Positions 11,850 to 20,636 of a DNA stretch of 64,000 nt are shown here, piece by piece. Under the pieces are notes generated by a model. The model ran no database searches. It was given only the letters and a program-made list of their open reading frames with translations, and was not told where the DNA came from. The position numbers and the translations under genes are program-made. This stretch comes from Bacteroidia bacterium (GTDB lineage Bacteria > Bacteroidota > Bacteroidia > B-17B0 > Aurantibacillaceae): contig JAGNIU010000004.1 of assembly GCA_018000995.1 (NCBI GenBank), positions 106,622 through 170,621 of the forward strand, read 5' to 3'. Position 1 is the stretch's first letter; each line of letters begins with the position of its first letter.

Positions 11850-13847
11850 TTATATCTTGATTCCTATCACTAAAATATCATCAACTTGTTCATAATTGCC
11901 TTTCCAGCCTGTATGACTGTTGATAACCTCTGTTTCCTGGGCTTTCATGTCCTTTGAGGAGGCGGATTGCAACAGGGATTTGAAGTTTTTAGTCATAAAT
12001 TTTTTGCCTTCGTTGCCTCCAAACTGATCGGCATAACCATCGGAAGCAATATATAAGCAATCGCCTTTGTTTAGCTTTATAGAAAGCTGCTTAAAATCAT
12101 AGTTATCGGGGGTAAATCCGGCAATAGCTACTTTATCGGCTTTATGCTCGCTTAACACATTATTGGAAATAATATAAAGAGGACGGTTAGCTGCTGAAAA
12201 ATCGAGGGTATTAGTTTTATCGTTTATTCGGATAAGTGCAATATCCAAACCATCACGTTGTTTCGATTCGTCGTTGTGCTGTTTAAGTGCGTTCTTAATT
12301 TCAACATTCAGAAACTTTAAAATATCACTTGGTTCGTAAAGTTTTTTCTCGAAAATGGCTTGAATAATTTTATCCATGCTCACAATACTCATTAAAGCGC
12401 CAGGTACACCGTGTCCGGTACAATCGGCAGCAACGCAATAGAAGTAATCACCTACTTTATGAAACCAATAAAAATCGCCACTAACTACATCTTTGGGTAA
12501 ATAATAAATAAAACTTTCAGGATAAATAGTTCTTATCCCATTAATATCGGGCAACAAAGCCATTTGAATACCTTTTGCATACTGAATGCTGTGATCAATT
12601 TCCTGCTTCTTTTGTAATATAATGGTGTTTTGTTCCTGCAACAATAAATTAGCGGCGTTTTTTTCCTTGTTCTGACGGTAAAGCAGATATGCAATAACAA
12701 TAATAATTACGAGCACTACTCCTACTCCTAATAAAACGAAATTATTTTGCTTTGCTTTTAATTGCTGAATCTCGTTAGCCTGGGTAAGTTGTTTTATATT
12801 GGCTTCTTGTTTTTCAATTTCGTAGGAGCTTTTTATATCACTTAAATTTGCTGAGAATAATTGTCTGTTTAAAGTGTCATCTAAGGCATCGCTCTTTTTA
12901 AAAAACTCATAAGCTTTAACCACATTTCCTTTTTCCTCGTAGCATTCATTTAAACCCGCATACACCAATTGCAACGTATTTCTAATTCCATTCCGCATTG
13001 AAAATCCTAAGGATCGCTCGTATAAAACTATCGCCTTATCTACATCACCCAAATTCATTTCGTAGCTGGCCATGTTGGCAGTTGCTAAATAATATGAGGC
13101 CGAATCTTCAGTTTCTTTAAGCAAATCCAAATACTTTTGACAATAAAATTTTGCTGATTTATAATCACCAAGTTGCGCCATTAAATCGCCAATGTTACCG
13201 TAAAAAACACCGGAATTAATTTTAGGGGCGTTAATGCTTTTATAAAAAACCAGTGCTTTATTGTAATAAGAAAGCGCCGAGTCGAAATGCTGTTTTTTAT
13301 TTTCTGCAACATGCAGTGCCGAATAATAACCTCCTAAAGCGTTAAACAAACGCGTTATTCCATCCGGATCCTTTAATCGTTCGAATGTTTTTAAAGATTT
13401 GTATAAATAACCAACCTCTTTATAATTTTTTTGTTGCAAACAAATAATCCAACCAATATTGTAAAGTGAATTGGCTATACCAACTTCATCTTTAATAGAG
13501 TCGTTTAACCTATAAGCTTTAAAGTAATTATCCTGCGCTTTAATATAATCGGTATGATACCAATACGCATCTCCTAAACTATTATAAGAATTAATTATAC
13601 CTTTTAAATAATTTAGTTTTTGAGATAGTTCAAGCGCTGCTTTTGAGTACTTATAAGCGTCCATAAAATTATTTTTATGGGATATAAAAGCAAGATCATT
13701 CAATATCAATACACGAATTGTATCTTCTTTTGATTGACTTAATTTTTCCTGAAGCTTCTTTTTCTTTTCAGAATATTGAGAATAGCAAATGCCGGAAAAG
13801 CTGATACAAAAAATTAAAAGATAGGTTTTTATGTTATGAACTGACAT
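11850..13847 (-). CDS. TPR sensor protein with C-terminal SpoIIE/PP2C phosphatase domain
   Basis: The 665-residue product has a signal peptide or N-terminal anchor (about 1-23). A set of tetratricopeptide repeats follows to about residue 340 (for example KGIINSYNSLGDAYWYHTDY and GVFYGNIGDLMAQLGDYKSA). Then come a coiled segment, one transmembrane helix (FVLLGVGVVLVIIIVIAYLLY) and a second coiled coil rich in Gln and Lys. From about 465 there is a SpoIIE-type PP2C phosphatase with metal-binding aspartates in KDVVSGDFYW, CVAADCTGHGVPGALMS and LYIASDGYADQFGG. Such proteins sense through periplasmic TPRs and dephosphorylate a serine or threonine, often on an anti-anti-sigma factor, in the cytoplasm. 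No partner gene is adjacent. Confidence 0.9.
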   Translation of the reverse strand: MSVHNIKTYLLIFCISFSGICYSQYSEKKKKLQEKLSQSKEDTIRVLILNDLAFISHKNNFMDAYKYSKAALELSQKLNYLKGIINSYNSLGDAYWYHTDYIKAQDNYFKAYRLNDSIKDEVGIANSLYNIGWIICLQQKNYKEVGYLYKSLKTFERLKDPDGITRLFNALGGYYSALHVAENKKQHFDSALSYYNKALVFYKSINAPKINSGVFYGNIGDLMAQLGDYKSAKFYCQKYLDLLKETEDSASYYLATANMASYEMNLGDVDKAIVLYERSLGFSMRNGIRNTLQLVYAGLNECYEEKGNVVKAYEFFKKSDALDDTLNRQLFSANLSDIKSSYEIEKQEANIKQLTQANEIQQLKAKQNNFVLLGVGVVLVIIIVIAYLLYRQNKEKNAANLLLQEQNTIILQKKQEIDHSIQYAKGIQMALLPDINGIRTIYPESFIYYLPKDVVSGDFYWFHKVGDYFYCVAADCTGHGVPGALMSIVSMDKIIQAIFEKKLYEPSDILKFLNVEIKNALKQHNDESKQRDGLDIALIRINDKTNTLDFSAANRPLYIISNNVLSEHKADKVAIAGFTPDNYDFKQLSIKLNKGDCLYIASDGYADQFGGNEGKKFMTKNFKSLLQSASSKDMKAQETEVINSHTGWKGNYEQVDDILVIGIKI

Positions 13848-13881
13848 TATAACCTAAAAGTACTAAAAAAAGTGAAACGGA

Positions 13882-14235
13882 TTATTTTGATTCGAAAGGA
13901 CGACGGTCGTACTGGCAACAATCAGGCAATTTGTTGTATGCGTAATCATCGGCGTAGAACATTTCGTTATCGTAACCTGACTTAGATACGGCTTGTAAAA
14001 CAGTGGTTAATGTGACAATAGAAGTATCGAGTTTTAAATTTAAAAGTTTTGAATCTTCGTTCCAAATAGCTTCTGAAACGCCATCCATTACACAACTTTT
14101 TTCGATAGTTACCTTACACTTTTCGCAATTACCCCAAACATGAGCATTTACTTCAATTGCAGGGGCTTTATTACCCGTACAAGCGAATACTAAAAGAGAG
14201 AGACAAAATATGAAAACGAAAAACAGCTTTTTCAT
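13882..14235 (-). CDS. HMA-domain lipoprotein with CCQY tail
   Basis: The 117-residue product begins with a lipoprotein signal (lipobox LLVFAC, Cys19). A heavy-metal-associated fold follows, with WGNCEKCKVTIEKSC giving the CxxC pair C37/C40 and an extra Cys nearby. The C-terminus reads AYNKLPDCCQYDRRPFESK, sharing the signature A-Y-x-K-L-P-D-C-C-Q-Y with the HMA protein at 5192-5539. The two are clearly related and probably bind metal in the periplasm, this one anchored to a membrane. It lies 3 bases after the deacetylase gene on the same strand, but the functional link to that gene is not obvious. Confidence 0.85.
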   Translation of the reverse strand: MKKLFFVFIFCLSLLVFACTGNKAPAIEVNAHVWGNCEKCKVTIEKSCVMDGVSEAIWNEDSKLLNLKLDTSIVTLTTVLQAVSKSGYDNEMFYADDYAYNKLPDCCQYDRRPFESK

Positions 14236-14238
14236 GAC

Positions 14239-14859
14239 TTATTTAAGAGCTGCAAATTTATAATTTAATTTTAAGAAATGTTCTATAGTTTTCGGCAAAG
14301 CGTATTTTATTTTCGACTCAGCCTTCACATTATCGTGGAATAAGATGATACTGCCATTTTTAACATTCTTGATAACGTTCTTAAGACACGCTTCCGGCTT
14401 TATCTTTTCGTAGTCGTAAGATATTACATCCCACATAATTATATTGTATCCCCTCTCTAAAAGCTTTCGGTACTGCGATTTTTTTAATTGACCATACGGA
14501 GGTCGGAACAGCTTTGAGTTAGTAAGCAATTCACACTTTTCAGTATTCGCTAAATAGTCGATTGTTTTAGTCTTAAACCCTTTTATATGGTTATAAGTAT
14601 GGTTGCCAACAGCGTGTCCTTCGGCTACAATTCTGTTAAAAACGCTCTTATTCTTCTCGATATTCTCGCCCACACAAAAAAAAGTAGCTTTAATATTGTA
14701 GTGTTTTAATGTATCGAGTACCCATTCGGTTAAACCGGGAATTGGTCCGTCATCAAATGTTAAATGCAATACAGGAGAGGTGGTTTTAACTTTCCAAACC
14801 GCTTTGGGATATAAAAGCCTTAAAGCTTTTTGTGGTTGAAGAATTAATTTGCTTAGCAA
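14239..14859 (-). CDS. Polysaccharide deacetylase (NodB-like)
   Basis: This 206-residue protein is a single NodB-homology domain. Motif 1 is LTFDDGP (D36, D37, catalytic base and metal ligand) and motif 2 is GNHTYNH (H87, H91, metal ligands). Motif 3 is FRPPYGQ, followed by IIMWDVISYDY and NGSIILFHDN (C-terminal catalytic His). These enzymes remove acetyl groups from N-acetylated sugars in peptidoglycan or extracellular polysaccharide. No clear signal peptide is present. The start is the first ATG, and 6 bases separate it from the upstream methyltransferase gene. The neighbours suggest envelope glycan modification. Confidence 0.92.
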   Translation of the reverse strand: MLSKLILQPQKALRLLYPKAVWKVKTTSPVLHLTFDDGPIPGLTEWVLDTLKHYNIKATFFCVGENIEKNKSVFNRIVAEGHAVGNHTYNHIKGFKTKTIDYLANTEKCELLTNSKLFRPPYGQLKKSQYRKLLERGYNIIMWDVISYDYEKIKPEACLKNVIKNVKNGSIILFHDNVKAESKIKYALPKTIEHFLKLNYKFAALK

Positions 14860-14865
14860 TTGAAA

Positions 14866-15627
14866 TTATTTTTCGGCTATGTAAAACAAATCGAGGCTTT
14901 TATCGTCAACCTCCTTTACGAAGAAATCAGAAGATTTAATTCCCGCTGTTAAATCGTTATTAGAATTCAATAATTTTTTACGGTTGCGACGGTTCATGTA
15001 ATCGTAAGGCACTTGCAAAATTTGTCGTGGTAAAATCCATTGCAAATTAAACACATCGTACTTCATTACTTTATTTACCGACTCTTTATTCTTTTGGTAA
15101 TAGTCCATCACCACATCATTGCCATAAACTCCGTTAGTCACAACTGATTTGAAATGTTTCTTCAATAACACAGTTAACTCTTGAGGTTTGTATTCGCGAA
15201 TGTGCCATGGATTACGACTTAACGACATGTGTCGGTTGGGAGTTGTAACTATTAACTTGCCGCCCGGTTTTAAAACACGTGCAATTTCTTTTACATATAA
15301 ATCATCAGGAACAATGTGCTCAATAACCTGAAAAGTAACTACAAAATCAAAACTATTATCTGCTATACCTTGAAACGGCGGAACAGTTTGTTGTTTGAAT
15401 TCAACATTTGGATATGCTTTAAAATCAACATCGCAAATAAACTTATCGATGGTGACAAATTTTGAAACCACAGGTGCAATATATTTTACACCATATCCAG
15501 AACCTGTTCCGATCTCCAAAACATTTCCGCTTACAATTTTAGCAGCTTCTAAATACGCAAAAATACTACGTTGTAAAACGTAATTATCAGAATGATCGGT
15601 AGCACTTACTCTCTCAGCGGTTGACAT
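14866..15627 (-). CDS. Class I SAM-dependent methyltransferase
   Basis: The 253-residue product has the Rossmann-fold motif I, LEIGTGSGYGVKYIA, an acidic residue at the end of strand 2 (VTIDKF), motif II with FDFVVTFQVIEHI, and LKPGGKLIVTTPNR. The pattern is that of type 11/UbiE-like methyltransferases that act on lipids, quinones or sugars. The substrate is unknown. It lies between the DUF2723 gene (8 bp upstream) and the deacetylase (6 bp downstream), forming a probable three-gene operon. Confidence 0.88.
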   Translation of the reverse strand: MSTAERVSATDHSDNYVLQRSIFAYLEAAKIVSGNVLEIGTGSGYGVKYIAPVVSKFVTIDKFICDVDFKAYPNVEFKQQTVPPFQGIADNSFDFVVTFQVIEHIVPDDLYVKEIARVLKPGGKLIVTTPNRHMSLSRNPWHIREYKPQELTVLLKKHFKSVVTNGVYGNDVVMDYYQKNKESVNKVMKYDVFNLQWILPRQILQVPYDYMNRRNRKKLLNSNNDLTAGIKSSDFFVKEVDDKSLDLFYIAEK

Positions 15628-15635
15628 ATCAAAAA

Positions 15636-18600
15636 TTAATTAACCATTGGTTGTGGTTCGCCCTTTGGCATTAACTCTTCAGCAGGAACAATAGATTGTA
15701 ATCGGGTCATGAATTCCTTTTCCAAAGCCTCTTGTTTAAACTGTCCTGTTAATCCAACTAAACGGCGCAGAATTTCTTTACACTGATTCATTTCTCTGCC
15801 AAAAGCAACGCGGTGTGCGCTTTTTTGAGCATTGTAAACTCTTAAATCACCTTCAAAAATATCGAATAGTTTTTTAGCTAACTCGTTCGCTTTTTTAGTC
15901 TCACCCAATTGGTAATAACCTGCCGTAATTGTAAAGATACTTGCATCGTAAGGAACATTTTCGTCAGGCATTTTTTCTAAACACTTATCCAAAACAGCTT
16001 TTGCTTTACTGTTTTTACCTTCAGCAATTAAAGCGTTTGCCAAAATTGACATTTGCATACGAAGGTTTGCAGCCATACGCATACAGTTTTCGTCAAGATT
16101 AACACCCGGCTTATCCATACCACCCCATAAGAATTTCTCCATTATGTTTTTGTACATCACCTCGGTGTTAACACGTCCGCCACCCATTTCTTCACTTTCG
16201 TTTTGTTTAATAGGTACTAGACGGAATGCTAAACCTTCTAATTGGAAATATTTTTCTAATCCGATATAAGCTTCGTTACCTGTAGTAACAGCAAAATAAA
16301 TTGGACGCTTCCAATTATTGTGTGCTAATAAATCTAATACCATTAAATCGTTCTTAGTAATAGCACCGCGACCAATTCTCCAGCTAATGTTTTTAGCAAT
16401 ACGTCCGGTATCTTTTAAAGAAACAATTTTATTTTTCATTACAGCTGCTGAATCAACAGGTAAATAAAAATCATGAGTAGGTAAAAAGTCTAAATAACCT
16501 CCACCGTATTCAAATTTATTAGCGATATCATCGCTGGATACAAAGTCGATAGCCGATTTAAGATTCATTGGCGCCGGACTCTTATCAAATAAATAAACTA
16601 CTTCGCGTTTACGGGATAATAATTTTTCTTCAGGAATTGTAAATGGTACCGGTGCTGATTCGTAAGCAGCACGGCGCATTTGACGGATGTACCAATCGGT
16701 TTGTAATAAACTTAAATTACAAACACGAACATCGGTTCTGATGCCTTCCACTTCCTGAGCGTACCAAAGAGGGAATGTATCGTTATCACCATTCGTAAAT
16801 AAAATGGCATTCGGTGCGCATGACTCTAAATAATTTATGGCCACATCACGTGATAAAGTACGAACTGAACGGTTGTGGTCATCCCAACCACCGGCAGCCA
16901 TTAAGCTTGGACCAATTAAGCCAATTAATGTTGCTAAGATAGCAGCCATTTTTAAATTCGCTTTCTTACTTAACAAATCGTATAGGAATAAAACGCCAAA
17001 ACCAATCCAAATTGCAAATGCATAGAAGGAACCGGAATAAGCATAATCTCGCTCACGTGGTTGGTAAGGTGTTGGATTTAAGTAAATGATAATTGCTAAA
17101 CCTGTAAGTAGGAAGAACGAACCTACTACCCATGCACCACCTTTATTATTTTTATAATGGAACCAGAAACCAAGCAATCCTAAAATAAGAGGAATACCAA
17201 AGAAAAAATTCTGAGCCTTATTACTCTTCATGGCATGTGTTTTTAAACTGCTGTCAGAATCTAATAAGAAATCGTCGAAGCCTTTTATTCCACTTACTGC
17301 ATTTCCTTCAAGCGTATTGTTACTCATACCTTGAATATCATTTTGTCGGCCCATATAATTCCATAAAAAATAACGGAAGTACATATACTTAACCTGATAA
17401 TTAAAGAAGAAACGCATGTTTGCTCCGAATGTTGGTATTTCTATTGATTCAGTCTCACCCGTTTGTTCGTTAGCACGGTTTACAGTTCTATGATTGTTTG
17501 CTACATCACCCCAATAACGGTAAGCTGCTTCGTGGTGACTCTGACTACTCCACATACGAGGGAAAACAGTACAAAACTCTTCTTCATAAACAGGAATATC
17601 CTTTTTGCGATCATCTGCTACTAGATATTTTTTCTGCTCTTCATTTTTTACGTAAATCGGGTCGCCATCTTTAAACTGTGAATTTGGTTTTGCTGGGGCG
17701 TTATAATATTGTCCATAAGCTACAGGCCAGTCACCATACTGCTCGCGTAATAAATACGAAAGCATGTTAGGTGCATTTTCCGGATCATTTTCATCCATAG
17801 GAGGATTAGCTTGTGAGCGGATAACTAAAACAAAGAATGAAGAATAGCCAATTAAAATAGTAGCTAAACTCATCATAATTACATTAAGATTATTTGACTT
17901 GGACTTAATTTTGCTGATTCCATAAAGAATCGCTCCGAAAGAAAGCGCACGGGTAAACATGGCACCCGGACTAGGAGCTGCGATAACAACTATAATGGCA
18001 AAAGCGATTAAAGAATAGAAACCGATTTTATAATGAGATTCTTTTTTGCTTGTAGTATACATGATAAATCCGGTAAGAGAAATTATCATTAAACCGAAAT
18101 AGATGATGGTTCCTGTGCTGAAACCTAAATTTAGAACATTAGTAAAATAAACTTCAGTATCGGAAACAAATTTTACAATTTTAGGAATGATTAAAGATTG
18201 AACGGTTCCTAAAATTAAAACTGAAATAATACCTGCTATAAAAAAGCTCTTCCAAGTAAATTTGTATTTTTTATAGTAGTAAATGAAACAAATAGCAGGA
18301 ATCACCAATAAGTTTAATAAATGGACACCAATAGATAAACCCATTAAGTAAGAAATTAAAACTAACCAACGCATTGCTCCAATTGGATTAGTATCATCTT
18401 CTTCATCCCATTTTAAAATAGCCCAAAATACTATTGCAGTAAAGAAAGAAGACATGGCGTAAACCTCACCTTCAACCGCCGAGAACCAAAATGAATCAGA
18501 AAAAGTATAAGCTAAACCTCCAATTATACCTGCACCAAGCACTGCATATTGTTTCCCTTGAACAAATTCCTCTCCTTTTTTAACAATTGCCTTAAATCCT

Positions 18601-18905
18601 AAGCGCGTAATAGACCAGAATAAAAATAAAATACTGAATGAACTGCATAAAGCAGACATAATATTAATCATCATACCTGCATTGGCAGGGTCGTTACCAC
18701 CCATTAAGGCGAAAAAACGACCAATTAACATAAAAAACGGAGCTCCAGGAGGGTGACCAACTTCCAACTTGTAGGCACAGGCTACATACTCACCGCAATC
18801 CCAAAAACTAGCAGTAGGTTCAATGGTTGCGCAATATGTAAATGTAGCAATGGCAAAAACTAGCCATCCAACAAGATTATTAAGTTTTTTAAAAGCTGGC
18901 GTCAT
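15636..18905 (-). CDS. DUF2723 multi-spanning membrane protein (TMEM260-like)
   Basis: The 1089-residue protein starts with the DUF2723 signature TASFWDCGEYVACAYKLEVGHPPGAP within a bundle of many hydrophobic helices (about residues 10-360 and again about 560-680). A soluble C-terminal half follows, with FTNGDNDTFPLWYAQEVEGIRTDVRV and tetratricopeptide-like helices near the end. The family resembles GT-C protein O-mannosyltransferases, in which acidic residues on the first extracytoplasmic loop (here DCGE) are catalytic. Bacterial members are common in Bacteroidota and have been proposed to glycosylate proteins or lipids. It heads the run with the methyltransferase and deacetylase. The catalytic role is inferred from the family. 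Confidence 0.85.
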   Translation of the reverse strand: MTPAFKKLNNLVGWLVFAIATFTYCATIEPTASFWDCGEYVACAYKLEVGHPPGAPFFMLIGRFFALMGGNDPANAGMMINIMSALCSSFSILFLFWSITRLGFKAIVKKGEEFVQGKQYAVLGAGIIGGLAYTFSDSFWFSAVEGEVYAMSSFFTAIVFWAILKWDEEDDTNPIGAMRWLVLISYLMGLSIGVHLLNLLVIPAICFIYYYKKYKFTWKSFFIAGIISVLILGTVQSLIIPKIVKFVSDTEVYFTNVLNLGFSTGTIIYFGLMIISLTGFIMYTTSKKESHYKIGFYSLIAFAIIVVIAAPSPGAMFTRALSFGAILYGISKIKSKSNNLNVIMMSLATILIGYSSFFVLVIRSQANPPMDENDPENAPNMLSYLLREQYGDWPVAYGQYYNAPAKPNSQFKDGDPIYVKNEEQKKYLVADDRKKDIPVYEEEFCTVFPRMWSSQSHHEAAYRYWGDVANNHRTVNRANEQTGETESIEIPTFGANMRFFFNYQVKYMYFRYFLWNYMGRQNDIQGMSNNTLEGNAVSGIKGFDDFLLDSDSSLKTHAMKSNKAQNFFFGIPLILGLLGFWFHYKNNKGGAWVVGSFFLLTGLAIIIYLNPTPYQPRERDYAYSGSFYAFAIWIGFGVLFLYDLLSKKANLKMAAILATLIGLIGPSLMAAGGWDDHNRSVRTLSRDVAINYLESCAPNAILFTNGDNDTFPLWYAQEVEGIRTDVRVCNLSLLQTDWYIRQMRRAAYESAPVPFTIPEEKLLSRKREVVYLFDKSPAPMNLKSAIDFVSSDDIANKFEYGGGYLDFLPTHDFYLPVDSAAVMKNKIVSLKDTGRIAKNISWRIGRGAITKNDLMVLDLLAHNNWKRPIYFAVTTGNEAYIGLEKYFQLEGLAFRLVPIKQNESEEMGGGRVNTEVMYKNIMEKFLWGGMDKPGVNLDENCMRMAANLRMQMSILANALIAEGKNSKAKAVLDKCLEKMPDENVPYDASIFTITAGYYQLGETKKANELAKKLFDIFEGDLRVYNAQKSAHRVAFGREMNQCKEILRRLVGLTGQFKQEALEKEFMTRLQSIVPAEELMPKGEPQPMVN

Positions 18906-18985
18906 ATATAATTGAGATAAGTTGCGAAGTTAGCAAAATGCCCCGTAAAGGTGTGGTTTTAAGTCTCAAAATTTTTCAAAATTTA

Positions 18986-19015
18986 TTTGACTTAACCGAA
19001 AAATTGTTAATTTTG
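18986..19015 (+). promoter_or_regulatory. Promoter for tRNA-Gln (TTTG-N18-TAATTTTG)
   Basis: TTTG at 18986-18989 is followed by an 18-base spacer and TAATTTTG at 19008-19015, an exact match to the TAnnTTTG -7 consensus. The predicted start is near 19022, 7 bases before the tRNA. Confidence 0.75.
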
Positions 19016-19028
19016 CAGCGCCTCAAAA

Positions 19029-19101
19029 TGTCCGATGGTGTAACTGGCAACACGACTGATTTTGGTTCAGTAGAGTCCAGGTTCGAAACCTGGTCGGACA
19101 A
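19029..19101 (+). tRNA. tRNA-Gln (anticodon UUG)
   Basis: The 73-nt gene has acceptor stem TGTCCGA/TCGGACA, anticodon arm ACTGA-TTTTGGT-TCAGT with anticodon TTG, T arm CCAGG-TTCGAAA-CCTGG and discriminator A. CCA is not encoded. It decodes CAA (and CAG by wobble). It has its own promoter upstream and terminator downstream. Confidence 0.97.
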
Positions 19102-19105
19102 CACA

Positions 19106-19134
19106 AACCCCCACTAATACTGGGGGTTTTTTGT
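19106..19134 (+). terminator. Terminator after tRNA-Gln
   Basis: A 7-bp stem AACCCCC/GGGGGTT around the loop actaatact is followed by a T run (TTTTTTG). It begins 5 bases after the tRNA, so it ends that transcript. Confidence 0.85.
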
Positions 19135-19222
19135 TTTATTTAATGATTGGGAATTAACGCTGATAAATTCTCCTTTTATTTATTGTTATTTTCAGTACTT
19201 TTAGCTTGTACTTATAAGATCT

Positions 19223-19741
19223 ATGAAGAAGAAAGCCGGTATATTATTTTCATTAGTTGTTTTACTACACTTTATTTCGCCTGCCCAAACCTTAAAGTAC
19301 GAGTTTATCAAAAACTGCCTTACTTATCAAGATATTGAAATCATTACTGATTTAACGGCACGTAATTTCAACTTTGTAGCAAAAGACCATATCAATTTAG
19401 GTGATCCATTGATTAACCGTTCAGATTATTATTCGAGTAAAAAGGAAAATAGTACGGATACAGCTGAAATAGCCGTTTTTATTAATAAAAGAAAGAGTTC
19501 CAAAAAAAGCGTTGTGTTTTCGTTTGTTGAGACTCAGGCTTTCGCTAATTATAATGCCATTGAAGCAAAAATACAGTCGAATTTGAAAAAAGAAGCGAGT
19601 TTTAAAAGTGATAAGTTTGATGCTGATGTAACAAAATATTCATTCGATAAGTATTTTTACTACTTATTTAAAGATGATTACATGTGGTACATCATCACCT
19701 CTAATTACGATCTTGAAGAAAAGTATTTCAGTCTGAAATAA
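19223..19741 (+). CDS. Unknown small exported protein
   Basis: The 172-residue product has a signal peptide (MKKKAGILFSLVVLLHFISPAQ) and no family I recognise. The mature part is rich in Lys, Asp and aromatic residues (KYFYYLFKDDYMWYIITSNYDLEEK near the C-terminus) and has no Cys pairs or repeats. It is a single gene on the + strand, and its stop lies 2 bases from the stop of the convergent gene at 19743. The signal peptide and normal base composition argue that it is real. Confidence 0.65.
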   Translation: MKKKAGILFSLVVLLHFISPAQTLKYEFIKNCLTYQDIEIITDLTARNFNFVAKDHINLGDPLINRSDYYSSKKENSTDTAEIAVFINKRKSSKKSVVFSFVETQAFANYNAIEAKIQSNLKKEASFKSDKFDADVTKYSFDKYFYYLFKDDYMWYIITSNYDLEEKYFSLK

Positions 19742-19742
19742 A

Positions 19743-20510
19743 TTACTCCGAATCCCCCTTATGCTTCTGTATTCCTAACTCCGGATGTTCCGGATCGAAA
19801 GCGATTTCGTAGAAGTTTTGTCCACGGTGATATTCCACAACTAATTTAGTTTTACCATCCCATTGTTCAATTGGGGTTTTAGACATGTTTGTAATTGTTT
19901 TTGCGCAAGAGTTAATGTATTTGTTTCTCCAAACTGCGCGACCTTCCACCACATTCCAGCGAACAAAAAACAACTTTGCTTCTTTCTCTCCATTACAATT
20001 ACCGCCTAATTTAGAAAATGCATAAACGTGAAGTAAAATATAAACTGAATCTCCGTTTTGTTTTTCAAATATCACTTTACCGTATTCAGGATCTTTAATC
20101 ACAGAATCTACAACACAATACAATAAATTAGTATCCTTATTAGTAAGATTAATACATAATTTCATTTTATCACCTTCGCGAGTCGGGCGTTTAGTAGCTA
20201 CATAAAAAGTATTATTTCTTTTTTTATAGGCAGCTCTGAATACTTTGCGGATAGAATCGTTACTGCGTTTAATATCCTTAAAAAAAGTTTTTTTGCCGGT
20301 TACGGGATCTGTTTCACTTTCGTGTGGTAATTGATAATCTACCGCTTCAAAAGGCGTCATACCATCAAACATAGCAAAACCTAAAATGGTATCAACCGGC
20401 GGACGCGGCGCTGATTCTGAAGAAACTCCTTCGTCCTTCTTTTTTTTCGTTTGTGCCGATACTGCAATCGACCCAATCATTAATAATGCTAAAAAAAAAT
20501 GTTTGCTCAT
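19743..20510 (-). CDS. Unknown exported protein
   Basis: The 255-residue product has a signal peptide (MSKHFFLALLMIGSIAVSAQ), then a Lys/Ser-rich linker and a globular part with the phrases DTILGFAMFDGMTPFEAVDYQL, FKDIKRSNDSIRKVFRAAYKK, LLYCVVDSVIKDPEYGKVIFEK and LFFVRWNVVEGRAVWRNKYINSC. I considered the gliding protein GldN but its hallmark sequences are absent. There is no sorting domain, so it probably stays in the periplasm. The 126 bp upstream carry only an imperfect -7 element (TAATATTG on the - strand). Confidence 0.7.
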   Translation of the reverse strand: MSKHFFLALLMIGSIAVSAQTKKKKDEGVSSESAPRPPVDTILGFAMFDGMTPFEAVDYQLPHESETDPVTGKKTFFKDIKRSNDSIRKVFRAAYKKRNNTFYVATKRPTREGDKMKLCINLTNKDTNLLYCVVDSVIKDPEYGKVIFEKQNGDSVYILLHVYAFSKLGGNCNGEKEAKLFFVRWNVVEGRAVWRNKYINSCAKTITNMSKTPIEQWDGKTKLVVEYHRGQNFYEIAFDPEHPELGIQKHKGDSE

Positions 20511-20636
20511 GATGGGATAGTTTGATTACACAATATTATAAAAGAATAGCATTAGAAAACAAACTAATTTAACAAACAGATTAACAATTACAGTGTTAAA
20601 AACCTGTTAATTGGATTTAGGTATTAAATTGAGGAA

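Noticed and set aside
19743..20510. Gliding motility protein GldN
   Set aside because: Similar size and signal peptide, but the characteristic GldN segments are missing, so I left it as unknown.
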